DNA of 64,000 bases, taken from the NCBI RefSeq assembly GCF_033115175.1, contig NC_084837.1, positions 69,773,266-69,837,265 on the forward strand. The letters run 5' to 3'. A program made the position numbers and the translations under genes. Below the pieces are notes generated by a model. The model had not been told where the DNA came from and made no database searches. It saw only the letters and a list, made by a program, of their open reading frames with translations. Shown in pieces: positions 20,480 to 32,400 of the stretch (position 1 is the stretch's first letter; each line of letters opens with the position of its first letter). Source of the DNA: Lepus europaeus (lineage: Eukaryota > Chordata > Mammalia > Lagomorpha > Leporidae).

Positions 20480-21166
20480 CTTTTTAAATGCTTTGTTTAT
20501 CTTTGTTTTTATTTATCTGACACATAGAGCAGCAGCAGAGAAAAAGACCTATTCATGGCTGGCGCCGTGGCTCAACAGGCTAATCCTCCGCCTTGCGGCA
20601 CTGGCACACCGGGTTCTAGTCCCGGTCGGGGCGCCGGATTCTGTCCCAGTTGCGCCTCTTCCAGGCCAGCTCTCTGCTATGGCCCGGGAAGGCAGTGGAG
20701 GATGGCCCAAGTCCTTGGGCCCTGCACCCCATGGGAGACCAGGAGAAGCACCTGGCTCCTGGCTTCAGATCAGCACGGTGCACCGGCCGCAGCGCACCAG
20801 CCACAGCAGCCATTGGAGGGTGAACCAACGGCAAAGGAAGACCTTTCTCTCTGTCTCTCTCTCTCACTGTCCACTCTGCCTGTCAAAAAAAAAAAAAAAA
20901 ATCTATTCACTGAATCATTCCTCAAATGCCCACAACAGCTAGAAATGGACCGGCTTGAAACTAAGAACTCAGAACTCTATCCAAGTCTCCTACATGGGTG
21001 GCAGGTACCTAACTACTTGAGCCATCATCTGCTGCCTCGCAGGGTGCACACTGGCAAAAAGCTGGATCAGAGGCAGAGGTGGGACTCAAGCCTAGGCACT
21101 TTGATATGGGAGGTGGACATCCCAAGCAGTGGCTTAACCACTAGGCAACAGCACTCACCCCTAATA
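20480..21166 (-). repeat. Old C SINE, split by a young C SINE
   Basis: A degenerate antisense SINE (ATCTGACACATAGAGCAGCA at its tail side; AACCACTAGGCAACAGCACT at its head side) interrupted by the young copy at 20553-20900. Confidence 0.75.
20553..20900 (+). repeat. Young C SINE nested in an old one
   Basis: GGCGCCGTGGCTCAACAGGC head, GGTTCTAGTCCCGGTCGGGG, CACTGTCCACTCTGCCTGTC plus poly(A). Flanking CCTATTCA/TCTATTCA indicates the target duplication. The 303-codon frame across here is a SINE shadow. Confidence 0.95.
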
Positions 21167-21212
21167 AATGTTTTAAAGATGAACATTGTGTACCTTGATT
21201 TTCAGTCAAGTC

Positions 21213-21580
21213 AAAATATTCTAATATCAAGGGGCCGGTGCTATGACATAGCAGGTAAAGCTGCCACCTGCAGTGCCAGCATTCCATATGGGCGCCGGTT
21301 CGATTCCTGGCTGCTCTACTTCCGATCCAGCTCTCTGCTATGGCCTGGCAAAGCAGTGGAAGATGGCCCAAGTCCTTGGGCCCCTGCACCCGCCTGGGAG
21401 ACCTGGAAGAAGATCCTGGCTCCTGGCTTCGGATCAGCACAGCTCTGGCCATTGCAGCTAATTTGAGAGTGAACCAGCAGATGGAAAACTTCTCTCTCTC
21501 TCTCTCTGCCTCTCCTTCTCTCTGTGTAACTTTGACTTTCAAATAAATAAATAAATTTTTTAAAAATATTCTAATATCAA
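21213..21580 (+). repeat. C SINE with perfect 18-bp target duplication
   Basis: SINE body 21231-21562. AAAATATTCTAATATCAA is repeated exactly at 21213-21230 and 21563-21580. Confidence 0.97.
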
Positions 21581-22293
21581 ATCATCTGCATCAAGATGTT
21601 GTGTAACACAAGAAGAGAAAAAATAGTCATTGCTGTGACCAGCCTTTGGGGTAGTAGGACCCTTACTTTTAAGTAAGGATGAATACTTGATGCAGTTTGC
21701 ATTGTGTGCACAGGGGATCCTTTTACCAAGACGTAAATAACTTTTCTTTAATGTTGTATATGTCTTCAGCAGATCCCTTGTACTGGAGTTATGGAGAAGA
21801 GCGCACACCAACTTCGGAAAGGTAAAGGCTTAAATCTTTACAAATACCAAAGAACGTGGACCATAGCTTCTTTAGAAATGAAGATTTGAAGGCTCTCTTA
21901 TTTAGAAGTGTTCTCTTTTTAGTATTGGAAGTAGAATCGAGGACTGACTATGAACTTAAAAATAACAATTGAGTACAGAACATAGGTTCCACATTAGTCT
22001 TCTAGGAAGCTGAGGTACTATCAAAATATACATCCGAGAAGCAAGAGCATATTTAGGAATGTAAGCTCATGTGTCTTGATTGGGGAATAAATATTACAGT
22101 CCTGTAACTCAAGACATACAGCCAGCAGTTGGCATTGTGGTTTATTGGCTTATTTATTTTTAAAAAATGAAACCAGAAAAATAAAACATGCTACGATTTT
22201 GTTTCATTGGCCTTCTTCAGTCAACTCCAGGTAACTTATTTATGAGAATGTCACCCTTTTATAGGCTATTTTAATTCATTATTGATGCTTTTT
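21581..22293. other. Unclassified DNA
   Basis: AT-rich; no gene or repeat recognised. Confidence 0.4.
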
Positions 22294-22622
22294 TTAAAAG
22301 ATTTATTTATTTTTTATTTGAAAGTCAGAGTTACACAGAGAGAGAAGAAGAGGCAGAGAGAGAGAGAGAGGTCTTCCATCTGCTGGTTCACTCCCCTATT
22401 GGCTGCAACAGCTGGATGTGTGCCCATCCAAAGCCAGGAGCTTCCCCCAGGTCTCCCATGTGGGTACAGGGGCCCAAGCACTTGGGCCATCTTCTACTGC
22501 TTTCTCAGACTATAGCAGAGAGCTGAATCGGAAGTGGAGCAGCCAAGACTCGAACTGACGCCCATGTGGGATGCCGGCACTGCAGGTGGTGGCTTTACCC
22601 ACCACACCAGGGCTCCGGCCCC
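22294..22622 (-). repeat. C SINE
   Basis: Antisense element. AT(T/C)GATGCTTTT on both sides (about 22281 and 22624) is the target duplication. Confidence 0.94.
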
Positions 22623-22949
22623 TATCGATGCTTTTCTTAACGATGCCATTGACTAGCCATAACAGAGGGTGGCAGAGGATAAAAGGGAAACTATTTAATG
22701 AAATCTGAAACATGAATGCTGTGAGTACAGTCACTGCTTTGGTTTAATGTGGTTCATCAGATTTTCTTCTGATGCAAGTAAACTAAGCAATATCTTTGTT
22801 ACCCACAAAAATACCAGGGGAACTGACAGAAATTCTCCATGCACAGCTTGCTCATTTGTCCTGAAATCATTCATTCTGGCATAAGAATTTAGTCATGTCT
22901 CCAAAGACAGACTCTAATGGTACCCTAAGTACTCGCTAACGACCTTGGC
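22623..22949. other. Unclassified DNA
   Basis: No recognised feature. Confidence 0.4.
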
Positions 22950-23090
22950 CCATTTTTATGACAAAGTTTCCTTATCTATAAAATCGGAATAACAGTGATA
23001 CTTCTCTCATAGATTGCTACATGAAGTAAATAAGATAATGCATTGGAAGCTAAGAAGCACTCAGTAAATATCAGCCATGTTATTTAAATT
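22950..23090 (+). repeat. MIR SINE, 3' half
   Basis: AAAGTTTCCTTATCTATAAA, ATCGGAATAACAGTGATACT and GCACTCAGTAAATATCAGCC follow the MIR 3' region. Confidence 0.7.
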
Positions 23091-23264
23091 GCAGTGCAGC
23101 AGCCCAACTTGCTGGGTATCTGAGACCTGCCCTGTCCAGGTACCTTCCTGATTTTGCCATTGCTTCGTTGACGATTCATGCATGGAAGGCACATTTCTAT
23201 TGATCACTGTGTTTCCCACATCCTCTGCTGCGTAGCTGCCCTGGGTTTGATGTTGTCTTAGTCT

Positions 23265-23670
23265 GCTTGTGCTATGTATTAGTCAGCTTTTTGTTACCAC
23301 AACAAAATACCTAAGGCAACTGACTTTAAAAAAAGAAAAGATTTATTTAGCTCACGGTGTTGGAAGTGCAAATCCAAGATCAGGTGGTCCCATTGGTCTG
23401 GGGCTGGGTGAGGCTGGTGGCTGACAATGATGGAGCATGTGCAGAGGAAAGATCACATTGCAAACCAGGAAGTGGAGAGAGAGACTGAGCCTTTTGTGAG
23501 AACTATCTCCTGAAGGCATGTCCCCAGTGACCTCAAGGTCTCGACTGGGCCCACCTCCTAAACACCATAGTTGGGTTAAGATTCTACCCTCTTAGCAACA
23601 TTAACATATGACTTTAGGATTTAAGGTCCTGCAGGAGTTTGAGGGCCAAATCATATTCAAACCATAGCAT
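23265..23670 (-). repeat. MaLR-type LTR, antisense
   Basis: ATTAGTCAGCTTTTTGTTAC, ATACCTAAGGCAACTGACTT, ATTTATTTAGCTCACGGTGT and, at the other end, CAAATCATATTCAAACCATA are the antisense of a MaLR (MST/MLT1-like) LTR. Confidence 0.65.
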
Positions 23671-24045
23671 GCTGCTATGCTGGGTAATTTTTAGAGCAGA
23701 AGTTTATTCTTTAAAAGTTCTGAAGGCTGGAAACTCCAAGACCAAAACCAGATTCAGTGTCTGATAAGGATTCAGTTGGCTTCTGAGATTGATCCTCTTA
23801 GGGCAGAAGGGACCAATGATGTGTCCTCACATGGCATAAGGCAGAAGGGCAAAAAAAAAAAAAAAAAAAAAAAAGTTAGTAACCTGAAGTCTTTTTGGAC
23901 AGTGCTAATCCCAGTCAATGAAGGTGGAGTCCTCATAATTTAATCACTTCCTAAAGGCCCCACATCCTAACACTATGACATTGGGTTTCAGGCTCACATA
24001 GGCATTTTGGAGGGACACATGCACTAAAATCACAGCAGTTATCCA
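23671..24045 (-). repeat. Second MaLR-type LTR, antisense, with internal poly(A)
   Basis: AGAGCAGAAGTTTATTCTTT, GTTCTGAAGGCTGGAAACTC, GAAGGGACCAATGATGTGTC and GGAGTCCTCATAATTTAATC fit another MaLR LTR in the same orientation, head to tail with the first. A run of about 24 A lies near 23851-23874. Confidence 0.6.
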
Positions 24046-24385
24046 GTAATGTATAACTCACTAACCTGGATACACTGGCTTTTCTTGAACCTCTCCTCCT
24101 CTCACCATCTCCACTGGGAAACACAGGAAGCATAATGAGCACCTGGATGAAATTTTAAAAAAAAAAAAAAAGATTAAGAATCTTTTCAAAAGAAATGGAA
24201 CATAATGTAACCTTGCTCCAAACTACCTCAAACTGAGTCTGAAGATATGATGGAGAATATGGTAGGATGAACTTCTTGTGGAATATCTTAAGAATCAGTT
24301 ATCTGGGAATTTGTTTCCATTCTCCAGCAAAACTGAACAGGAATTATCTTTTCTTCTCCTCTGCCTCAAATCCTGTCCGTTACTC

Positions 24386-24743
24386 AAGATTATTCTGGCC
24401 GGCGCCGCGGCTCACTCGGCTAATCCTCTGCCTGCGGCACCGGCACCCGGGTTCTAGTCCCGGTTAGGGCTCCGGATTCTGTCCCAGTTGCCCCTCTTCC
24501 AGTCCAGCTCTCTGCTGTGGCCCGGGAGTGCAGTGGAAGATGGCCCAAGTCCTTGGGCCCTGCACCCCATGGGAGACCAGGAAGAAGCACCTGGCTCCTG
24601 GCTTCGGATCGGCACAGCGCCAGCCGTAGTGGCCACTTGGGGGGTGAACCAGCAGAAGGAAGACCTTTCTCTCTGTCTCTCTCTCTCACTGTCTAACTCT
24701 ACCTGTTAAAAAAAAAAAAAAAAAAAAAAAAAAGATTATTCTG
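24386..24743 (+). repeat. Young C SINE with 12-bp target duplication
   Basis: SINE body 24398-24731 (GGCGCCGCGGCTCACTCGGC head, poly(A) end). AAGATTATTCTG is repeated at 24386-24397 and 24732-24743. Confidence 0.96.
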
Positions 24744-25931
24744 CAAATATTCCATCTAGGATTAAAACACTCAGATGCCTTATAACTTGATCCTAGGCTT
24801 TGTTCATTCCTGTCTTAGTCTAAGGTTATTCAGATGTCATACTTGCTTTGACTGTTTAACTCTTCCTGTGGGTTGCCACAAACCTGATGCCAGAGATGAT
24901 GCCTTTGTTGCTCTTGCCAGTTCGTTAGACTATGCTCCTTCACATGTTGTGCCGTCCTTACATCTTGAGCTTGCGCTGATGGCCTCATTTGCTGTGTGAG
25001 CAATAATTAGAGACCCAGATTTACAGTGACTTAGACACAGTGACATTATACTATCACAGCCTCAGAAAGCACCATGTAAACCAAGGAATAATCAATGGTC
25101 TGGTTTTTGGTTGTGCAACTAAAAATATATTGCCTGCTTCTAAGCAGAGGGAAACAATTATAGCTGGAGCTACTATAGCAGCAAGATATGATGTTTAATA
25201 ATGTGATATTGGAAATCTCATGATGCTATAAAAATAGATTGTCTATTCTTAGCTCCAAACTGGATATGACTTTTCCCACACGAAGAGGTTGCAAGCCTCA
25301 TCAATAACCACAGCCCTTGAAATTTCAGCTTCTGGCCCAAAACTTGCTAATCCTCACCAAGGGAAAGCAGCTGTCCAATCAATCTCTTCTTAGAGCCACA
25401 GAGTTAGAAATCTATATGACCATAGGCCTCGTGTTGAGGGAATATTGATGGGAAATAGTCTTCTAAAAAAAGTGTATCTGATGGACGCAGAGCTAAGTGA
25501 CATCAGAGTCCAAAACACTCTTTTCTTTTCATCAACGTAAATCCGCCTCAAGCCTCCTGACGGTCAGGGATGGGGGTGCTGGGCTTCTCAGACTTTATTC
25601 CAGCCTCTGCCCTCTAGGGTCTTTGAGGTTTACAAAGGACCCTCACACCTGGAGTGAGGCCTTATTTCTGCACTGTACGGTACTGATAAGCTCCATATTT
25701 TATAAAATACTGGAGGAGTCTGTCTCTCCAGCAGCTTCTCCTCTGTGTCCTGAAAAGGTTTCAGGGTAAGGAAATGCAAATCAACCTTTTTACTCCTCTG
25801 AATCAGGTAAGGAGGAAAAATGGGAAAATGCAACAATTATTATCTCAGTTCTTATTCTGCCGTAGACAAAAACTCCATGAGAAAGACATCAGAAGGATGC
25901 AGATAGCCCACGGCAGATCAGCCCATTTCAG
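24744..25931. other. Unclassified DNA
   Basis: 1.2 kb without a recognised gene or repeat. The 90-codon frame at 25497-25769 has no recognisable domain. Confidence 0.4.
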
Positions 25932-26281
25932 AAAAGAACAACATGGGGGGCCGGCACCGTGGCTCACTTGGCTAATCCTCTGCCTGTGGTGCCGGCACTC
26001 CGGGTTCTAGTCCCGGTTGCTCCTCTTCTGGTCCAGCTCTCTGCTGTGGCCCGGGAAGGCAGTGGAGGATGGGCCAAGTGCCTGGGCCCCTGCACCCACA
26101 TGGGAGACCTGGAGGAAGCACCTGGCTCCTGGCTTCGGATCGGCACAGTGCCGGCCGTGGCAGCCATTTGGGGGTGAACCAACAGAAGGAAGACCTTTCT
26201 CTCTGTCTCTCTCTCACACTGTCTGTAACTCTACCTGTCAAATAAATTAAAAAAAAAAAATTAAAAAAAGAACAACATGGG
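25932..26281 (+). repeat. Young C SINE with 16-bp target duplication
   Basis: SINE body 25948-26265. AAAAGAACAACATGGG is repeated exactly at 25932-25947 and 26266-26281. The 148-codon antisense frame is a SINE shadow. Confidence 0.97.
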
Positions 26282-26534
26282 ACATGCACAAAAGAAACCA
26301 ATCTGGGCCAGAACTGGGGTGGTGAAAGGAGACTCAAATTCCTTAGGGAAAAAGAGAAAGATCCACTGAACATCTTTTCTTTACTGCTTGAAGTGCAGGC
26401 AAAGAAATTGTGAATCATATTTTACCTCCTTATTCACAGTACACTATCTTCGTAAGTCCCCAGTTCCACAACCCTTCCTAAAAGTGGTTTGGGTGATGCC
26501 CATTTGTACCTCAAAGTCAAAATACCGGGCAAAG

Positions 26535-26862
26535 GGGCTGGCACCATGACAGCAGTTTAAGCTGCGATCTGCAGTGCCAGCATCCCCTGTACGGGCACCG
26601 GTTCAATTCCCAGTTGCTCCTCTTCTTATCCAGCTCCCTACTAGTGCACCTGGGAAAGCAGCAGAGGATGGCCCAAGTCCTTGGGCCCCTGCACCCATGT
26701 GGAAGACCTTCAGGAGACAACTGGCTCCTGGCTTCAGCCTAGCCTAGCCCTGGCCTTTGTGGCCATTTGCGAAGTGAGCCAGTGGATGGAAGATTTCTCT
26801 TTCTCTTTCTCTCTCCCTCTCAGTAATTCTGCCTTTCAAATAAATAGATAAATCTTTAAAAA
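26535..26862 (+). repeat. C SINE
   Basis: GGGGCTGGCACCATGACAGC head; CTTTCAAATAAATAGATAAA tail. Diverged older copy. Confidence 0.9.
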
Positions 26863-27280
26863 TATATATTTTGCAAAGCTAGATAAGTATCGTGCCTTTG
26901 TAGGACTGACTTAACACTTCCATCTGCATGCAGAGAGTATGAAACTCACACAGCTTTTGAAAGGAGATCCAGGTGTCTGCATGAAGCTTTTCCACAGCAT
27001 AGACTTGAAAAGTAGCAGGTGCTGTTAACACCACCCAGTTACTAAAGAAATGGGAATTCTGGGTATTGGCCAGTCCTTTCAAGTTAAAGATCTGTACTTT
27101 CCAAAAAGAAGTGGAGATAATCCTAGCTTATCTTTCCTATCGCAAATACAGCCTACACAAGTCAGTTCTCCAACTGTAATATATGGTCCCAAAGCTTGGT
27201 ATTTCCCCACTAGTTGTTGTCCAGATGGTCCTTAACAGAACAACAGGAGAATCTTAAATGGGTCTGGTGAATATTCAGCC
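26863..27280. other. Unclassified DNA
   Basis: No recognised gene or repeat. Confidence 0.4.
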
Positions 27281-27880
27281 AGACAGTCTGTATACAATTG
27301 GAGGAACCATGTAGTATATCTTTATATTACACAAATAATTTAGTAATTCGTGCTTATCACTGAACAAAAACTACCTAGAAATTATATAAATAAACCAATG
27401 GTAGAAATAAAAAATTGCCCATCGATCTATAACCACTATTAATATCTTGGCATATATATATTTACGACTTTTTAAATACATATGTATTAGTAAAATATAT
27501 CTAATCTTTACAAGAACACGGTCAGTATACATAGATTTTCTAACTTCTTTTTTCATTTCCATATAAACAGATAAACTTCTGTTTAATCATTTAAACATCT
27601 ACAGAGCATGCTACTGTACTATACTCACTTTATTAGAAAATTGTAGGCTATATTCGTTTTCTTTATATTAACAATACTCCAATGAATGAATTTGCTCTAC
27701 TTGATTTTCTGACTGTTTCTTAGGAGAAATTCTTTCAAAAGGAGTTTGAGGTCAGAGCTGTTCAGATTTCATAGGTTGTTTTAGTGTTCATTGCCAAATT
27801 GCCCTTCAGAAGGGCTGCTCCAATTTATACTCCCACCTGCACGGTGTGGACAAGTGTCCAAAGCGTTAATCTTAATGTTG
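27281..27880 (-). repeat. Old L1, antisense
   Basis: Best-supported part is 27690-27870: TCATTGCCAAATTGCCCTTC and CAATTTATACTCCCACCTGC are the antisense of the L1 ORF2 C-terminal/3' UTR junction. Confidence 0.65.
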
Positions 27881-28319
27881 TGCAGTAAACTCACTGACAG
27901 ACCCAACTCCTTGTGATAGTAAGAATATAAAGCCCGTGTAACACGTGTTTATCAAAATATGTGTTGATAAACAATACATACATACTCAACCAAAACAAAA
28001 ATCCTCAAGAGAGTCTCATTTGGCAATAAATCTTGGGCCATATTTTATTTTTTGAAATCTGGTTTAATCAGGTCGCCATCTGAGTCTCGGGTTCTTTATC
28101 AGCCAGATAGATATTCTCTAAGGTCCTTTCTTTTCCTAGTATCTAGTGATTCACACCACAGAGGGAGACAAGAGGTCCAGGCCCAGCATCAGGCCCAGCC
28201 TCCTCCATTTCCCTTCAGACTTCTTGACTCACTGTGCTGTTACAAACTGGACGTTTCTGAAGTCTGAATCTTTGGACACACTCTCTATCTGAGTATTGCC
28301 CATCTTTTCTCCCCCCCTT
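27881..28319. other. Unclassified DNA
   Basis: No recognised gene or repeat. Confidence 0.4.
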
Positions 28320-28545
28320 GAAAAATTCTACTCATCCTTAAAGGTTCACCCCCAAAAGACCTCGCTGTGTCTCCCACATATGCCTCTTGACCATTTCTCT
28401 GACACTGACTGTGACGATTTTGCTCATGTCTGTCTCTTCGGTGAGACTGTGTGCTCTCTGTGTCTCCTGGGTTCAGAACTCTGCTGAGCATATTCAAGAT
28501 GCCCAGTGAATACTTGAGGAAAGCACAAATGAGCAAGTGAATGGC
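28320..28545 (+). repeat. L2 3' fragment
   Basis: CATCCTTAAAGGTTCACCCC, then GCCCAGTGAATACTTGAGGA near the end, match the L2 3' end in sense orientation. Confidence 0.55.
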
Positions 28546-28769
28546 TAGGTACGATTTTTCTGAGTCTCTGTGACAGCTCCAAAAACTTCAGAGGTTTGCT
28601 CAAACCTATATAAGCTTGAAGATGGCTATTTTTCACATCTAAGTGCCAGACGTTTCTTGTAGGGCTTATCTCCGAACCGGGCTCCTCTCAGAAGTGTACT
28701 CTTCTCTCCTTCTTATAAACACACTAGCAGAACCAGTTCTCATCCCTGGATTAAGGAAGAAAATGATTT

Positions 28770-29094
28770 CTCAAAAGATTTTATTTATTTATTTGAGAGA
28801 TAGAGTTACAGACAGTGAGAGGGAGAGGCAGAGAGAAAGGTCTTCCGTCCTCTGGTTCACTCCTGAAAAGGACGCAACGGCCAGAGCTGCGCTGATCCGA
28901 AGCCAGGAGCCAGGAGCCTCCTCCAGTCTCCCACACAGGTGCAGGGGCCCAGAGACCTGGGCCATCTTCTACTGCTTTCCCAGGCCATTGCAGAGAGCGG
29001 ATTGGAAGAGGAACAGCAGGGACTAGAACCCGCGCCCGTATGGAAGGCTGGCGCCACAGGAGGAGGATTAACTACTGCGCCACAGCACCAGCCC
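28770..29094 (-). repeat. C SINE
   Basis: Antisense element from AAAGATTTTATTTATTTATT to CACAGCACCAGCCCC. AAATGATT on both sides is a likely target duplication. Confidence 0.93.
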
Positions 29095-29530
29095 CAAGTA
29101 AATGATTAAACCCAGTGCATAAGCAGGTGCTGAGGGGTAGCCAGGTACCATCCGTCATCCATCCTGAGATTATCAAGGGAGAGAAGGAAAGATTACAGGG
29201 CATCTGGTTGAACCAAGATGAACTGGTAGATAGAAAATTCATCACCAAGTAATGTTGTACAAGTGCTTAACAGTGACTAACATTGCTCCTTAACACACTT
29301 CTCTCTCACAATTTTCACACAGCAAAACTTGTTTCCAGCTGGTTTTCAAAGCTATTCAAATCAAAGAAGTATTCTATTGGTCATGCAGTTTCAGCTTAAC
29401 CACGCCACGGTGGCCATATCAAGACTACTCTAGGCATTAGTGGGCTCAAGCCTTGACTCTGGAAATTGGAATTCCAGGAACTAGGGAACTGCCTTTAAAG
29501 TTGCCCTCTAGGCCAGTAACGGAAGTAGCT
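29095..29530. other. Unclassified DNA
   Basis: No recognised gene or repeat. Confidence 0.4.
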
Positions 29531-29539
29531 CAGATCTTC

Positions 29540-29660
29540 GAAGCACCGTATTTTGGAGTGAAGATTCCAGATTTTGACATTCTTGAGCTTAAATTCCAGC
29601 TCTGCCATTTTCTATTTGTGTAACTCTTAGCAAGTCACCTAGCCTTTTTTTGAGTTTTTA
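29540..29660 (+). repeat. MIR SINE
   Basis: GAGCTTAAATTCCAGCTCTG, CATTTTCTATTTGTGTAACT and TTAGCAAGTCACCTAGCC mark a MIR core. Confidence 0.7.
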
Positions 29661-29670
29661 TTATCTCTTA

Positions 29671-29671
<1 letters not shown>

Positions 29672-29727
<56 letters not shown>
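29672..29727. repeat. Compound (GT)n(GA)n microsatellite
   Basis: About 15 GT units pass directly into about 12 GA units, uninterrupted. Confidence 0.97.
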
Positions 29728-30345
29728 TCTCCTCAGAAGTCATCTCTTCAGAGAGGCACTCCCAGATCACTCTGTCTACAGTGGTACTTCCTGTCACTTT
29801 CTATCACTTCCTTGTGGAGCTTTTTTTTTGTTACTTAAAATTTATTTATTTGAAAGTCAGAGTTATACACAGAGAAGGAGAGGCAGAGAGACAGAGAGAG
29901 AGAGAGAGGTCTTCCATCCGCTAGTTCACTCCCCAATTGGCTGCAATGGCCGGAGCTGTGCCAAGCCGAAGCCAGGAACCAGGAGCTTCCTCCGGGTCTC
30001 CCACATGGTGCAAGGACCCAAGGACTTGGGCCATCTTTTGCTGCTTTCCCAGGCCACAGCAGAGAGCTGGATCGGAAGTGGAGCAGCCAGGACTCAAAGT
30101 TGCACCCACATGGGATGCCAGCACTGCAGGCGGCGGCTTTACCCACTACGCCACAGCGCCAGCCCCCTTGTGGAGCTTTACATTCTTCCTGGCACTTATC
30201 AGTATTCTGTTAAACTATTTGTGTCTTGTCCTGTATTTGCAGGAAAGCACCAAGAAACCAAAGTCTTTGTCCTATTCACTCAAGAAAAGTGGCCAGCACA
30301 TATTATGAACTCAATAAATATTTTTTGAGTAAATGAAAGTGAATA
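29728..30345 (+). repeat. L2 3' end, split by a C SINE
   Basis: Left part: AGAGGCACTCCCAGATCACT and TTCCTGTCACTTTCTATCAC. Right part: GGCACTTATCAGTATTCTGT and CTCAATAAATATTTTTTGAG. Together they form one L2 3' end broken by the SINE at 29824-30165. Confidence 0.75.
29810..30179 (-). repeat. C SINE with 14-bp target duplication, inside L2
   Basis: SINE body 29824-30165. CCTTGTGGAGCTTT is repeated at 29810-29823 and 30166-30179. The 166- and 123-codon frames here are SINE shadows. Confidence 0.96.
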
Positions 30346-31579
30346 CAAATTGTACCTGCCATCAAAGAACTATGAAGATTAAATGAATAATATGCCAAAT
30401 GTATTCTATTGTTTAGAACATTAGAAGCATGCAATCTATGATAGCTAACATCCTAATAACACTATTAATTAACATTCTATCATCATTTAAAAAGCCAATA
30501 ATACCAATATGACTTTATGTAATCTTATCTCGTGCTATTTGATGAATACCCCAGATTCTCCCAAGAATTTGAGGTATCTTAGAAAAATATTGTATTACCT
30601 GTATTTACATAACTTGTACCGTTCTAGAATACTTGTACAGCTTTTGGCAAAATTTTAGTGTATTTAATCTGCATATTCATATATTTCATGAAAAACATTA
30701 TTGACAATCTCTTCTCATGTACAACATTTAATGAGTTTCATGGTCAAACTTTGGAGAGAGAAACCTGCAGTTGTCCATTTTCAAACTAAAGGCAGTAATT
30801 TAGTCTCAATACCACTGGTGCAAACACCATTGCTTGCTATACTCATGGATAATTTTTTGTTCTTCCAGGCTTCTGATTTGTGTCTGTAAGAAGAATTCTT
30901 GTACAGTATAGTAGGTGTCTCAACCAATGTTCTGGAATAAGCTTTCCCACAATGACAGTATTGAATGCACTTATTCAGTCTTTAATGACTCTCCAATATT
31001 GTGTATTGTAGAAGTCACAGCTATGTGTCTGTTTGTCCTCATCATTTCCTTTATTAGACCATGTGGACTTGGGTGTCCTGTGTTCGTGTGTATTTAATCC
31101 TGTAGAGTTTCACTTGTCTTCTCATTTCCATTCATTTTTCTCGGTCTGTAGAGGCCTCTGTCCATATTTGTCACCTTGGGCCCTGCTTTGTTGTTGCATT
31201 TGCATTTCTTGTAAGGATCCCAGAGTGCTTACTCATGATTTGGTTCTTTTTACATTTCTTACATTATTTGGCTATGCAAATACATGCTCAAACAATTTTG
31301 AAGTCCTTTATTAAATTGACAAAGGCTCAGATAGGAGCCTTTGATTTAATTGATGAATAACCATAAATGCATTTATTTCCTATAAACAACTGAGTCCAAA
31401 ATAGGCACATCATTTAACATTATATTTTATAGAAATTCTAAATTTGAAGAGATGAGCTGAATGAACATTCAGAAACATGTATGTTTTCACATGGTCCCCA
31501 CCAGAATCTTTACTGTTGATAGTTGATAAAATCACAGGCTTGCTTTTCACATACTCACCAGAAGCTTGCACCAGCTAAA
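30346..31579. other. Mostly unclassified DNA
   Basis: 30346-30480 may be a MIR remnant. About 30910-30975 resembles the extra segment in the 31.6-kb repeat copy. No gene signals otherwise. Confidence 0.4.
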
Positions 31580-31925
31580 ATGGTCAAAAGAACACATCAC
31601 CCATCGGAGCCTTAATAGAATACATTTTAGCACTCAATTTTGGAGAAAGAGTCTAACATAGAAAATGAATCACCCAGAAGAAATCTAGCAAGAAGAAATC
31701 ACCAAGATAAGAAAATCAGGAACAGATAATCAGATAAAGGAAAGGTGTCCCAACCGGTGCTCTGGAGTAAGCTTTTCTCCAACAGCACTGAATGTGCTGT
31801 AGAGTTATTCCTAAGAAATAGATAATATATTTTTCTAAATATTTGCCCAAGTCAAGCCTGGAACACAAATCTGGTTCCAATGGGCAAAGCAAAGAGGAAA
31901 ACATATTTACTTATGAGTCTCACAA
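31580..31925 (+). repeat. Unknown repeat, copy A
   Basis: Aligns by eye with copy B at 33610-33890. Shared words include TTTAGCACT, GCAAGAAGAAATCACCAAGA, GATAATCAGATAAA, CTAAGAAAT(A)ATAAT and CTTATGAG. Copy A carries about 65 extra bases at 31738-31805. No family recognised; orientation arbitrary. Confidence 0.65.
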
Positions 31926-32230
31926 ATTGTCCATTCACTTAGGAAAGTCACAGGTCTTCTGAGCAATAAAACCCTAGAAAGATTTCCCTTGTGGGTCCTA
32001 GTGAAAGGGGTTTTGTACAAGGGAGTGACTACTTCCTCACCAACCTCCTGTATTAAATATCAAGGAGACCTAAACAAGAGTGCTTCTTATTGCATCTGCA
32101 GCAGCAGGAAATGCTGTTACCCAGAAGGCAATTCACTGAAAGTAGTTCATGAGGACCCAAAAAAGTGGGATCCCCAGGTGCAGTTCTCAATTCAGGAATA
32201 ACTTGCAGGAAGAATGAACTTATTTGCTTA
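31926..32230. other. Unclassified DNA between repeat copies
   Basis: Nothing recognised. Confidence 0.4.
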
Positions 32231-32400
32231 TTCAGTAAATATTTACTGAGCATCTGTGTGAGTCAGATACTGTGCTGGTCACTGGGGAGAAAGCAGTGAC
32301 AAGACAAATGTAGTCCCTTTTTGCAGAGAATAACAGAAAAGTAGACTAGCAACTCCAAAACATGAAGTTGCAGGCACAGTAAGAGGCCATCTATCCCCTA
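32231..32400 (-). repeat. L2 3' end, antisense
   Basis: TTCAGTAAATATTTACTGAG and GATACTGTGCTGGTCACTGG are the antisense L2 terminus. Confidence 0.7.

Noticed and set aside
20555-21466. 303-codon open frame
   Set aside because: It runs through a young C SINE, an old SINE and another C SINE. The residues (for example LCYGPGRQWRMAQVLGPCTP) recur at every SINE in the window, so it is a repeat shadow.
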